Assembly: GCF_024227435.1 (NCBI RefSeq)
Contig: NZ_CP100445.1
Location: 2,911,369-2,975,368, forward strand
Source of the DNA: Natrinema caseinilyticum
GTDB lineage: Archaea; Halobacteriota; Halobacteria; Halobacteriales; Natrialbaceae
Reading direction: 5' to 3'
DNA length: 64,000 nt
The first letter of the stretch is position 1; every line of letters starts with the position of its first letter. A program made the translations under genes and the position numbers. Below the pieces are notes generated by a model. That model made no database searches. It was not told where the DNA came from and saw nothing but the letters and a program-made list of their open reading frames with translations. Below are positions 42,045 through 50,247 of this stretch, piece after piece.

Positions 42045-42329
42045 ATGCCCACGGAGTGGAAATTGTTCGCCGATCTCGCCGAACGTGCCGGTGACAGACA
42101 GGTGACCGTCGACGCCTCGGCCGGAGACACGGTCGGGGACGCACTCGAGCAGTTGCTCGATGACGCACCCGCCCTCGCGGATCGCGTCCTCGACGACGAC
42201 GGCGAACTGCGATCGCAGATCAACGTGCTTCGCGACGGAACCAACGTCCTGGTCGAAGCGGAGGGGCTGGAAACGGAACTCGACGGAGACGACGAACTGG
42301 CGCTGTTCCCACCGGTCAGCGGCGGGTGA
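42045..42329 (+). CDS. samp1: SAMP1-type ubiquitin-like small archaeal modifier (MoaD/ThiS fold)
   Basis: 94 residues from ATG 42045 (MPTEWKLFADLAERAG). The beta-grasp MoaD fold is seen, with TVGDALEQLLDDAP, DGELRSQINVLRDGTNV and the terminal ELALFPPVSGG. The last two residues are Gly-Gly with no extension. This matches SAMP1 of Haloferax volcanii (recollection), which is adenylated by the E1-like UbaA and attached to protein lysines or used for molybdopterin sulphur transfer. No E1 gene lies in the window. It starts 31 bases after the TrkA-C-like gene and may be co-transcribed. Confidence 0.92.
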   Translation: MPTEWKLFADLAERAGDRQVTVDASAGDTVGDALEQLLDDAPALADRVLDDDGELRSQINVLRDGTNVLVEAEGLETELDGDDELALFPPVSGG

Positions 42330-42375
42330 CCCGTGACGCGGGGACCGTCGGTCTCGGGCTTCTCGAGCGGTCGGG

Positions 42376-43344
42376 TCACCCCCACCGGTTCCGACCCGAG
42401 CGCACGCTCGTCAGGTCGACTCCCAGCACGAAATCCGGTTCCTCCGAGAGGTCGGCGCCGGTCGCGGCGGCGTCGGTGACGCACCGAGCCGTTTCCGGGA
42501 CCGCGACGCGGGTCGCATCGGCCCCGATGGCGGCCGCATCTCGAGCGATCGCGGCGAACAGGGAGCGGGCGGCGTCGACGTCCGTCCACGCGCCGAGTCC
42601 GTACTCGGCCCACGTCTCCGTCCCCGCGGGCTCGTCGCCGCCGTCGGCAGTCCGTTCGACGGTCCGGGTTCTGTAGGCGGCGCCCGCGAGCCCGTCGTCG
42701 CTCTCGACCGCGAACACGGCCGTCTGATCGGCCAATCGGTCGAAATCGCGTCGCGTGAGTTCCCGGACGGCCCACGATTCCTCGGGTGCGAGCCCCAGTC
42801 CGTCGAGGTGATCGCGCGCGCCGCTGTGGGTCCAGTACCGCCAGGCCGCCGTCGGATCGCTCGAGACGCGACGCGAATCCGGTCCGTCGGCGTCCGGGTC
42901 GGGTTTCGGGTGGGCGAACCTGAACTCGGTGATCGGGACGTAGCCGCTCGCCCGCGCCGCGCCGAGCGAGACCGTGTTCCACGAGAAAACCATGACCCGG
43001 CCGACGGTCGCACCCTGTTCGCGCCCCCACTCGAACGTCGCGTCGTTCAGCCGACGGCTCACTCCCTGCCGACGGTAGTCCGCGGCGACCCGCATCCCCT
43101 GGAACCACGCCTCGTCCGGCGAGAGCATCACGCCCTGGACGATGCCCGCGACCTCGCCGTCGACCTCCGCGAGGAAGGTCTTCTTCCCCGTCTCGTCGGG
43201 GTCTTCGAGCCACTCGTGGTAGATTCGCGGAATGTAGTCGCCGCCCCGGTCCGACCAGATGTCGCTCGTGAAGGCGGTGACGGCCTCGTAATCGTCGTGC
43301 GTCGCGCGGCGAATTTCGATGGAGGGGTCGGCGTCAGGTAACAT
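42376..43344 (-). CDS. GNAT family N-acetyltransferase
   Basis: 322 residues, twice the usual GNAT length. The N-terminal GNAT domain (about 1-150) contains IEIRRATHDDYEAVTAFTSD and the acetyl-CoA loop MRVAADYRRQGVSRRLNDAT with Q/RxxGxG/A-type spacing, then GRVMVFSWNTVSLGAARASG. The second half (about 160-322) is a degenerate or regulatory GNAT-like domain (VRELTRRDFDRLADQTAVFA, WAEYGLGAWTDVDAARSLFA). It probably acetylates an amine on a small molecule or protein; the substrate is unknown. Convergent with the SAMP1 gene, 46 bases apart. Confidence 0.88.
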   Translation of the reverse strand: MLPDADPSIEIRRATHDDYEAVTAFTSDIWSDRGGDYIPRIYHEWLEDPDETGKKTFLAEVDGEVAGIVQGVMLSPDEAWFQGMRVAADYRRQGVSRRLNDATFEWGREQGATVGRVMVFSWNTVSLGAARASGYVPITEFRFAHPKPDPDADGPDSRRVSSDPTAAWRYWTHSGARDHLDGLGLAPEESWAVRELTRRDFDRLADQTAVFAVESDDGLAGAAYRTRTVERTADGGDEPAGTETWAEYGLGAWTDVDAARSLFAAIARDAAAIGADATRVAVPETARCVTDAAATGADLSEEPDFVLGVDLTSVRSGRNRWG

Positions 43345-43435
43345 CGTCCGTGGTACAGTCCCCTCTCACGGTGCCGTACGGTGAAAGCCCTTCGTCGAAT
43401 CGACGGCGGCGCTCGCAGGTGTGCGTCGTTCGTGT

Positions 43436-44704
43436 CTACTCCCAGGGGACCGACCGCGCCTGAATCTCGCCGGCCAGCGACGTCCCCATCGCCTCCTCGA
43501 CGTCGTCCGAATTCGCGAGCGCCCACATCAGCTTGACCTTTGCCGTCCCGGGCAGCGTATCGCCGCCCTCGAGTACGCCCGCCTCGAGCAGGTCCCGCCC
43601 GGTGTCGTAGACCCTGTCGCAGACTCGGCCCTCGAGACACTGGCTGGTCATGACGACCGTCGTGCCGTCGTCGACGAGGTCCTCGATCCGCGGAATGAGA
43701 TCGGTGTGAACGTGGCCGAGACCGGTACCCTCGACGATCAACCCTTCGGAGCCAGAGACGACGTCGAGGAAGGCGGGATCCATGCCGGGCGTGAATTTCA
43801 GGAGTTCGACGCCGTCCTCGAGCGCCGGTTCGATCGCGAGATCGACCGCGCCGCGCTCCTGGTACTCCCGTCGGAAGCTGACGGTCTCGGTCTCGTAGTC
43901 GACGCGGCCCAGCGGCGCCGCCCCGACCGTCTCGAACGCGTCCCGACGCGAGGTGTGGTTCTTCCGCACGCGGGTCCCGCGGTGGAGCGCGCAGACGTCG
44001 TCGCTCTCGGAGGCGTGCATACAGACCAGCACCTCCGCACAGTCGCTCTTGGCCGCTTCGACGGCCGACACGGCGTTCATCACGTTGTCCGACGAGGGTC
44101 GGTCCGCCGAGCGCTGGGACCCGGTGAAGACGATCGGGACCGGCGTCTCGAGCATGAACGCGAGCGCGGCGGCCGAGTACTGCATCGTGTCGGTGCCGTG
44201 CATGACGACCACGCCGTCGGCGCCGGCTTCGATCTCCTCGTGGACGGCCCGGGCGAGATCCTTCCACAGGGGCGGCTCCATGTTCTCCGAGAGGATGTTG
44301 GCGACGACGCGGCCGCGGTAATTCGCGCGGCCCGCGAGGTCCGGGACGGCGCGCAGGACGTCCTCGGCGTCGAACTGCGCCGTCACCGCGCCGGTACGGT
44401 AGTCGACCGTCGAGGCGATCGTGCCGCCGGTCGACAGCAGCGAGATCGTCGGGAGGTCGTCGTCGAACTCGATTTTCGAACTGACGCCGTCGGTCTCGGC
44501 CTCGTCGGGGCCCGTCGCATCCGTCCCGTCGATTTCGTAGACGTCCTCCGCGAGGACGGACACGTCGGCGTCGTCCCGATCGATACCGACGTTGTAGCCC
44601 CCCTCGAGTTTCACGACGAGGTGCTCGTCCGTACTCGAGGGGAGTAACACGCCTTCGTACGTGCGATCCGCGCGGTCGACGCGGACGCGGTCGCCTGGAT
44701 TCAT
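43436..44704 (-). CDS. gatD: Glutamyl-tRNA(Gln) amidotransferase subunit D
   Basis: 422 residues from ATG 44704 (MNPGDRVRVDRADRTYEGVL), the typical archaeal GatD N-terminus. The asparaginase-like domain carries the nucleophile Thr in LLSTGGTIAS (about 92-101) and the second Thr-Asp-Lys triad site in VVMHGTDTMQYSAAALAFML, with GSQRSADRPSSDN nearby. With GatE it forms the archaeal GatDE complex, which converts misacylated Glu-tRNA(Gln) to Gln-tRNA(Gln). gatE is not in the window. Divergent from mfnA with 177 bases between starts. Confidence 0.96.
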   Translation of the reverse strand: MNPGDRVRVDRADRTYEGVLLPSSTDEHLVVKLEGGYNVGIDRDDADVSVLAEDVYEIDGTDATGPDEAETDGVSSKIEFDDDLPTISLLSTGGTIASTVDYRTGAVTAQFDAEDVLRAVPDLAGRANYRGRVVANILSENMEPPLWKDLARAVHEEIEAGADGVVVMHGTDTMQYSAAALAFMLETPVPIVFTGSQRSADRPSSDNVMNAVSAVEAAKSDCAEVLVCMHASESDDVCALHRGTRVRKNHTSRRDAFETVGAAPLGRVDYETETVSFRREYQERGAVDLAIEPALEDGVELLKFTPGMDPAFLDVVSGSEGLIVEGTGLGHVHTDLIPRIEDLVDDGTTVVMTSQCLEGRVCDRVYDTGRDLLEAGVLEGGDTLPGTAKVKLMWALANSDDVEEAMGTSLAGEIQARSVPWE

Positions 44705-44881
44705 GGAGGTGCGTTGCGCGCCGGCGGACTTGAAGGCACGCTTTCCGCGGAGCGGACCGCGCCGTGTCGTCGCGGGTCGGGTTGGCGACGGACCGTCGCA
44801 GCGGCTACTTCCGAAGACGACCGCCGTTGAGATACGTCCGCAAACGCAACAAATAAACCGACGACGGGTCACGTACGTGAT

Positions 44882-45967
44882 ATGCAAATCGAGCCGCAAG
44901 CGTTCGACCGGGTTCTTTCGTCCATGTGCACGGACCCGCACCCGGCGGCGCGCGACGCGGCCGAGCAGTTTCTCGCGACGAACCCCGGCGATCCCGGCAC
45001 CTACCCGAACGTCGCGGCGCTCGAAGACGACGCCATCGCCCTTCTGGGGGAGATCGCGGGGCTGGACGATCCGGCGGGCTACATCACCAGCGGCGGGACC
45101 GAGGCGAACATCCAGGCCGTCCGGATCGCCCGCGAGCGAGCCGACACCCGCTCGCCGAACGTCGTCATGCCCGAATCGGGCCACTTCAGTTTCCGGAAGG
45201 CCGCCGACTTGCTCGGCGTCGAACTCCGCGTCGTTCCGACCGACGATCGACACCGCGTCGATCTCGAGGCCGTTCGCGCGAGCGTCGACGACGACACGGC
45301 GCTGGTAATCGGGGTCGCGGGGACGACGGAGTACGGCCGGGTCGATCCGATCCCCGAACTTGGCGAGATCGCTCACGCCGCCGGCGCGATGCTCCACGTC
45401 GACGCCGCCTGGGGCGGGTTCGTCCTCCCCTTTACCGACCACGAGTGGCACTTCGGTCACGCCGCGGTCGACACGATGGCGATCGATCCGCACAAGATGG
45501 GACAGGCTGCAGTCCCCGCGGGCGGACTGCTCGTCCGTTCCCCGGCCCTGCTCGACGAACTCGCCGTCGATACGCCCTATCTCGAGTCGACCTCCCAGGC
45601 CACGCTGACCGGAACCCGTTCGGGTGCGGGCGTCGCGAGCGCAGTCGCCGCGATGGAGGCGCTGTGGCCGGAGGGATACCGCAGTCAGTACGTCCGGTCA
45701 CAGAACAACGCGACGTGGTTGGCGGACGCCCTCGAGAAACGAGGCTATCGGGTCGTCGATCCGGTGCTCCCGCTCGTCGCGGCCGACGTCCCTCGGTCGA
45801 CGTTCGACGCGCTCCGAGGGGCCGGGTGGCGAATCTCTCGGACCGCCACCGGCGAACTCCGGATCGTCTGTATGCCCCACGTCTCCCGCGAAATGCTGGC
45901 TTCGTTCATCGGGGATCTCGACCGGCTCGAGGTGCGCGCGAGCGTTCCCGTCGCGAGCGACGATTAA
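44882..45967 (+). CDS. mfnA: PLP-dependent tyrosine/aspartate decarboxylase (MfnA family)
   Basis: 361 residues. The PLP Lys is in [16 protein letters not shown] (about 200-215), preceded by DAAWGGF with the cofactor Asp. [20 protein letters not shown] near residue 70-89 binds the cofactor phosphate. MfnA-type enzymes decarboxylate tyrosine in methanogens. In haloarchaea the same family is assigned as aspartate decarboxylase, giving beta-alanine for coenzyme A, which fits here as no methanofuran is expected. A TATA-like AAATAAACC lies about 30 bases upstream. Convergent with the LOV gene. Confidence 0.93.
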   Translation: MQIEPQAFDRVLSSMCTDPHPAARDAAEQFLATNPGDPGTYPNVAALEDDAIALLGEIAGLDDPAGYITSGGTEANIQAVRIARERADTRSPNVVMPESGHFSFRKAADLLGVELRVVPTDDRHRVDLEAVRASVDDDTALVIGVAGTTEYGRVDPIPELGEIAHAAGAMLHVDAAWGGFVLPFTDHEWHFGHAAVDTMAIDPHKMGQAAVPAGGLLVRSPALLDELAVDTPYLESTSQATLTGTRSGAGVASAVAAMEALWPEGYRSQYVRSQNNATWLADALEKRGYRVVDPVLPLVAADVPRSTFDALRGAGWRISRTATGELRIVCMPHVSREMLASFIGDLDRLEVRASVPVASDD

Positions 45968-46106
45968 GCCGGTCACGGGATGCCGGGTCCCTGTTGTGGC
46001 CGGTCACGTGTGCCGTCGCCGCACCGCATTCGATCGCAGCCACCGCTGACCGTCCGCTGACACCCCGACCAGTTCGCGGTACCCCTCCGTAGTGGGCCTT
46101 CCCGGT

Positions 46107-46138
46107 GACTCCTACAGCGGAAGACGACTCCTACAGCG
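46107..46138. repeat. 19-bp tandem duplication in the mfnA-LOV gap
   Basis: GACTCCTACAGCG occurs at 46107-46119 and again at 46126-46138, spaced 19 bases. It lies in the 205-base gap between the convergent 3' ends of mfnA and the REC-PAS-LOV gene. The spacer between copies differs, so only 13 bases are identical. Confidence 0.75.
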
Positions 46139-46172
46139 AAAAGAGCAGGAGCGATCCGGACTCCGCCGTCGG

Positions 46173-47336
46173 CTACTCGCGAGCCGTAATATCCTCTTGA
46201 AACCCGGCGAAATGGGTGAGCGTTCCGTCGTCGTCGAAAAGCGGGACGACCGTGAGCCGGTTTACGAACGGGTCGCCGTTCTTCCGGTAATTCTGTACGT
46301 CCACGGTGACTCGCTCGCCGGCATCGATAGCGCGTCGGATCTCCGCGACGGATTCCGTCCGCGTGGCTTCTCCCTGGAGGAAGCGACAGTTGCGACCGAG
46401 GATTTCCTCGCGCGGATACCCGGTCAGTTCGACGCATCCTTCGTTCGCGTAGATGATCGGATTGTCGTCCCGGCTCGGATCGCTGATCGTGATTCCGATG
46501 GGGGCCACGTCCATCGCGTCTTCCTTTATCGAGAGCTCTTCTCTCACCACCTCCGCTTCCTCCGCCCTCGAGATGGTGCAGATCGTCACGTCTTCGGACG
46601 TCGACGAAACCGTGTGCTCGACACGGATCTGCTCCCCACCTTTTCGGACGAAGTAGTTCGTTCCGCTCCACTTGTCTTCTCTCGACGTTGGAATGATCTC
46701 CTCGTAGGCCCTGTCGAGTTCGTCTTTGGGGTACAATAGCTCGAAGTGTTTGCCGAGTAACTCGCTGCGGTCGTACCCGACGATTTCAGTGTACGATTCG
46801 TTCGCATAGATGAATTCCAACTTCTCATTGAGCAGGCTGATACCGTCGTGTGCGGTCTCGATGGCACGGAATCCGCGTTCGAGTTGTTGTTCGGCTCGGT
46901 GACGGGCGACGGCCTGTTCGATTCGATTGGCCAGGACCGTGTACTGGTCCGTTCCGACTTCTTTTTGGAGGTATTCGGTGACGCCGGCCGAGATGGCGTC
47001 GCTCGCGATTTCTTCGCTTCCTTTCCCGGTGAAGAGGACGAACGGAAGGTCCGGCTGCGTTTCCCTGACGTTCTCCAGTACGTCCAATCCGTTCATCCCC
47101 GGCATATCGTAATCGCAGACGATACAATCGACGTCGATCTCCTCGATTCGCTCTACCCCGTCGTGAGGGTCGGTTTCCGTAACGATCTCGAAATACTCGC
47201 GCTCCCGTTCGAGGTACGTCGAGACCAGATCGGCAAGCGACGCGTCGTCTTCGATGTGGAGAATCGTAACGTCGCCTCCCGCATCTGTGATGAGCGCTTG
47301 CTCGTCGAAACTCGTTCGAACGCGATCGGTACTCAT
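46173..47336 (-). CDS. Response regulator with PAS and LOV domains (probable blue-light sensor)
   Basis: 387 residues. A REC domain (about 24-143) has the acidic pair EDD at the start, the phospho-acceptor Asp75 in CDYDMPG, and the conserved Thr and Lys (LFTGKG, LQKE). A PAS domain spans about 152-258. The last domain (about 275-387) is a LOV domain: GRNCRFLQG with the photoactive Cys317, NYRKNGDPFVNRLTVVP with the flavin-binding Asn residues, and FAGFQEDIT with the flavin Gln. It should bind FMN and form a Cys adduct in blue light. There is no kinase or DNA-binding output, so it must act through a partner. It stands alone. Confidence 0.92.
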   Translation of the reverse strand: MSTDRVRTSFDEQALITDAGGDVTILHIEDDASLADLVSTYLEREREYFEIVTETDPHDGVERIEEIDVDCIVCDYDMPGMNGLDVLENVRETQPDLPFVLFTGKGSEEIASDAISAGVTEYLQKEVGTDQYTVLANRIEQAVARHRAEQQLERGFRAIETAHDGISLLNEKLEFIYANESYTEIVGYDRSELLGKHFELLYPKDELDRAYEEIIPTSREDKWSGTNYFVRKGGEQIRVEHTVSSTSEDVTICTISRAEEAEVVREELSIKEDAMDVAPIGITISDPSRDDNPIIYANEGCVELTGYPREEILGRNCRFLQGEATRTESVAEIRRAIDAGERVTVDVQNYRKNGDPFVNRLTVVPLFDDDGTLTHFAGFQEDITARE

Positions 47337-47514
47337 ATTCTCCCGAATTGATTCTTCCGTCGTATAAATATTATCGCCGCACTGACGGACCGGTGACGGG
47401 GAACTGGGGCAGTTCGCTCGCGACGACAGGTGGTCGACTTCGACTCGACACCGGTGGTCGATTCCCGCGATCGAAACCGGCGGGTTTTACGCCCGCCGGC
47501 CCTTCGTGACGACC

Positions 47515-49632
47515 ATGAGCCACGACGAGTTTCCGACGGACGAACCCGCCGTCGTGACCTGTGGGTTGCCGTACGCGAACGGCGACCTGCACATCGGTCA
47601 CCTGCGGGGCTACATCGGCGCAGACGCGTTCAATCGCGCGCTCGAGACGCTGGGTCAGGACTCCATCTACGTCTGCGGATCGGACATGCACGGGACGCCG
47701 GTCGCGGTCAACGCAGAGCAGGAAGGGGTCGATCCGGAGGACTTCGCGCTCGAGTGGCACCACCAGTACGAGGAGACGTTCCCGCAGTTCAACGTCGATT
47801 TCGACAACTACGGACACACCCACGACGAGACAAACACCGAACAGACCCAGGAGATCGTCCGAACCCTGGACGAGCAGGGCTACATCTACGAGAAGGAAAT
47901 TCAGGTCGCGTACGACCCCGACGCCGACCAGTATCTGCCCGATCGATACGTCGAGGGGACCTGTCCCTACTGCGGCGCGAAAGCCCGCGGCGACGAGTGC
48001 GACGAGGGGTGTCAGCGCCACCTGGAACCGGGCGAAGTCGAGAATCCGACGAGCACGATCACGGGCAATCCCGCGGAGTACCGCGACCGGCCGCACAAGT
48101 TCTTCGAGGTCTCCGAGTTCGCCGACTTCCTCACCGAGTTCCTCGACGATCTCGAGGGGACGTCCAACGCGCGCAATCAGCCCAGGCAGTGGATCGAGGA
48201 GGGGCTACAGGATTGGTGTATCACCCGTGACATGGACTGGGGGATCGATTACCCCACCGCCGAGGGCGACGAGGAAAGCGACCTCGTCCTCTACGTCTGG
48301 GTCGACGCGCCGATCGAGTACATCTCGAGTTCGAAGCAGTACTCAGAGCGCGTCGGCGCGGACGAGTACGACTGGGAACAGGTCTGGAAGGGTGAGGGCG
48401 AGATCGTACACATCATCGGGCGGGACATCATCCAGCACCACACGATCTTCTGGCCGGCGATGCTCGAGGGTGCGGGGTACAACACGCCGCGCGGGATCGC
48501 CGCGACCGGCTTCATCACGATCAACGGCAAGGGACTCTCGACGAGCCGAAATCGTGCGATCTGGGCGAAGGAGTACCTCGAGGAAGGGTTCCACCCGGAC
48601 CTGCTCCGGTACTACCTGACGACCACGGGCGGCCTCCAGCAGGACGTCGACTTCTCGTGGGAGGCCTTCCAGGAGAAGGTCAACGGCGAACTCGTCGGCA
48701 CGGTCGGCAACTTCTGGTACCGCTCGCTGCTCTTCGCCTACCGGAATTACGAGGGGACGCCGGACGCGGCGGTATCCGAGGACGTCCGAGAGCGCATCGA
48801 GGGCGCGATCGGCGAGGTTCGCGAGAGCGTCAACGACTACTCCATGCGAGGGGTAGGGCAGGCCGCGACCAGGCTCGCACAGTTCGGTAACGAGTACATC
48901 CAGCGCAACGAGCCGTGGAAGCTCACTGACGACGAGCCCGAGACGGCCGCGCAGGTCATCCGGGACTGCGTCCAGATCGCCAAGGCGGTCGGCGTCCTCA
49001 TCGAGCCGATCGCCCCCGGCAAAGCGCAGGCGCTGTGGGCCCAACTCGGTGAAGAAGGCGATATCGCGGACGCCCGCCTCGAGGACGCGCTCGAAGCCCC
49101 GCCACGGACGTTCGACGAACCGGGCGAACTCTTCGAGCAGATCGAGGACGACCGGGTCGCGGAACTGACCGAGAACCTCGAGGACAGGATCGCGGCGGCC
49201 GCGGCCGGCGGCGACGAGTCGGACGAGGCCGACGCGGAAACCGAAAGCGACGACACCGACGCGAGCGAATCCGCGGGTATGACGGAGACTGACGATCTCG
49301 AGGCGTTGACCGAGGAGCGAATCGGGTTCGACGACTTCCAGGAACTGGACATTCGCGTCGGCCGGATCGAGACGGCGGAGGGTATCGAGGGCGCGGACGA
49401 CCTCGCGCGACTCGAGGTCGACATCGGTTTCGAGACCCGACAGGTCGTCGCGGGGATCAAGCAACTCCACGACTTAGACGAGTTGCCGGGGACGAAGTGC
49501 GTCCTGCTCGCGAACATGGAACCCGCCGAACTGTTCGGCGTGGAGTCGAACGGCATGATCCTCGCGGCCGGCGAGCAGGCGGATCTGTTGACCACGCACG
49601 GGGACGCGGACCTCGGCGAGAAGATCAGGTAG
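47515..49632 (+). CDS. metG: Methionyl-tRNA synthetase
   Basis: 705 residues from ATG 47515 (MSHDEFPTDEPAVVTCGLPY); a GTG three codons upstream also reads in frame. The class I signature is LHIGH (25-29), the zinc knuckle is CPYCGAKARGDECDEGC, and the KMSKS loop appears as KGLSTSR. An alpha-helical anticodon-binding domain follows. A disordered acidic linker (about 565-590) leads to a C-terminal EMAP/tRNA-binding domain (FDDFQELDIRVGRIETAEGI). It charges tRNA(Met) in the cytoplasm. A TATA-like TTTTACG lies about 27 bases upstream. It stands alone. Confidence 0.97.
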   Translation: MSHDEFPTDEPAVVTCGLPYANGDLHIGHLRGYIGADAFNRALETLGQDSIYVCGSDMHGTPVAVNAEQEGVDPEDFALEWHHQYEETFPQFNVDFDNYGHTHDETNTEQTQEIVRTLDEQGYIYEKEIQVAYDPDADQYLPDRYVEGTCPYCGAKARGDECDEGCQRHLEPGEVENPTSTITGNPAEYRDRPHKFFEVSEFADFLTEFLDDLEGTSNARNQPRQWIEEGLQDWCITRDMDWGIDYPTAEGDEESDLVLYVWVDAPIEYISSSKQYSERVGADEYDWEQVWKGEGEIVHIIGRDIIQHHTIFWPAMLEGAGYNTPRGIAATGFITINGKGLSTSRNRAIWAKEYLEEGFHPDLLRYYLTTTGGLQQDVDFSWEAFQEKVNGELVGTVGNFWYRSLLFAYRNYEGTPDAAVSEDVRERIEGAIGEVRESVNDYSMRGVGQAATRLAQFGNEYIQRNEPWKLTDDEPETAAQVIRDCVQIAKAVGVLIEPIAPGKAQALWAQLGEEGDIADARLEDALEAPPRTFDEPGELFEQIEDDRVAELTENLEDRIAAAAAGGDESDEADAETESDDTDASESAGMTETDDLEALTEERIGFDDFQELDIRVGRIETAEGIEGADDLARLEVDIGFETRQVVAGIKQLHDLDELPGTKCVLLANMEPAELFGVESNGMILAAGEQADLLTTHGDADLGEKIR

Positions 49633-49728
49633 GCCGTCCGCCCGACCGCGGTCTGACCGAGCGGGCCAGTACTGGACGTCGGCTTTTTCGTCCGCATTCG
49701 CCCGCTCGCGACCGGCGGACCGAGGCGA

Positions 49729-50016
49729 TCAGATTTCGTCGACCAGGTCCGCGAAGCTGTCCGTGTCGACGATCTCCATGGTCTTTCCCTCGAGCCCGTG
49801 GCGATGAAGCGTCAGCGCGGATTTGAACGCGGCTTCGCGGTCGGCGGCCTCGAAGATGACGAGAAAGTCGTATTCGCCGAGGGCGGCGTACGAATGCCGG
49901 AGTTCCGAGCCGTGTTCTTCGAACTCCGTTTTGATCTCGCCCCAGATCGAGGTCAGTTCCTGGGCGTTCTGGACGGTGCGGTCCTCGATGTCGATGAGCG
50001 TCGCGTAGGTGGGCAT
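49729..50016 (-). CDS. GYD domain protein
   Basis: 95 residues. MPTYATLIDIEDRTVQNAQE, RHSYAALGEYDFLVIFEAAD and ALTLHRHGLEGKTMEIVDTD match the GYD domain, a ferredoxin-like fold of about 95 residues with the Gly-[EA]-Tyr-Asp motif (here GEYD, about 47-50). Function is unknown; the fold suggests a ligand-binding or oligomeric regulatory role. Convergent with metG, 96 bases apart. Confidence 0.9.
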   Translation of the reverse strand: MPTYATLIDIEDRTVQNAQELTSIWGEIKTEFEEHGSELRHSYAALGEYDFLVIFEAADREAAFKSALTLHRHGLEGKTMEIVDTDSFADLVDEI

Positions 50017-50059
50017 ATCTGATGCGATGGTCGAACCGCGGAAAACGGTTGTCGTGGCA

Positions 50060-50108
50060 GTGGACGGGAGGGGGCTGGTGGACGGGAGGGGTCCGGTGGA
50101 CGCTGGGG
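50060..50108. repeat. 18-bp tandem repeat upstream of the GYD gene
   Basis: GTGGACGGGAGGGG occurs at 50060-50073 and 50078-50091. A third weaker copy, GTGGACGCTGGGG, starts at 50096. Period 18. The array lies in the 231-base gap between the divergent GYD and pyk genes. Confidence 0.75.
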
Positions 50109-50247
50109 GTGAGTGGCGGCGGACGACGACGGGAGTGACGACCGACGAACACCGACCGGTGTGACGGCTGTGGGCCGATTACGGTAAAAAGTACTCGAGA
50201 TCGAGTAAGTCCCCATCTTTTAGGCGGTGCTCGCGCTACTCACCGCT

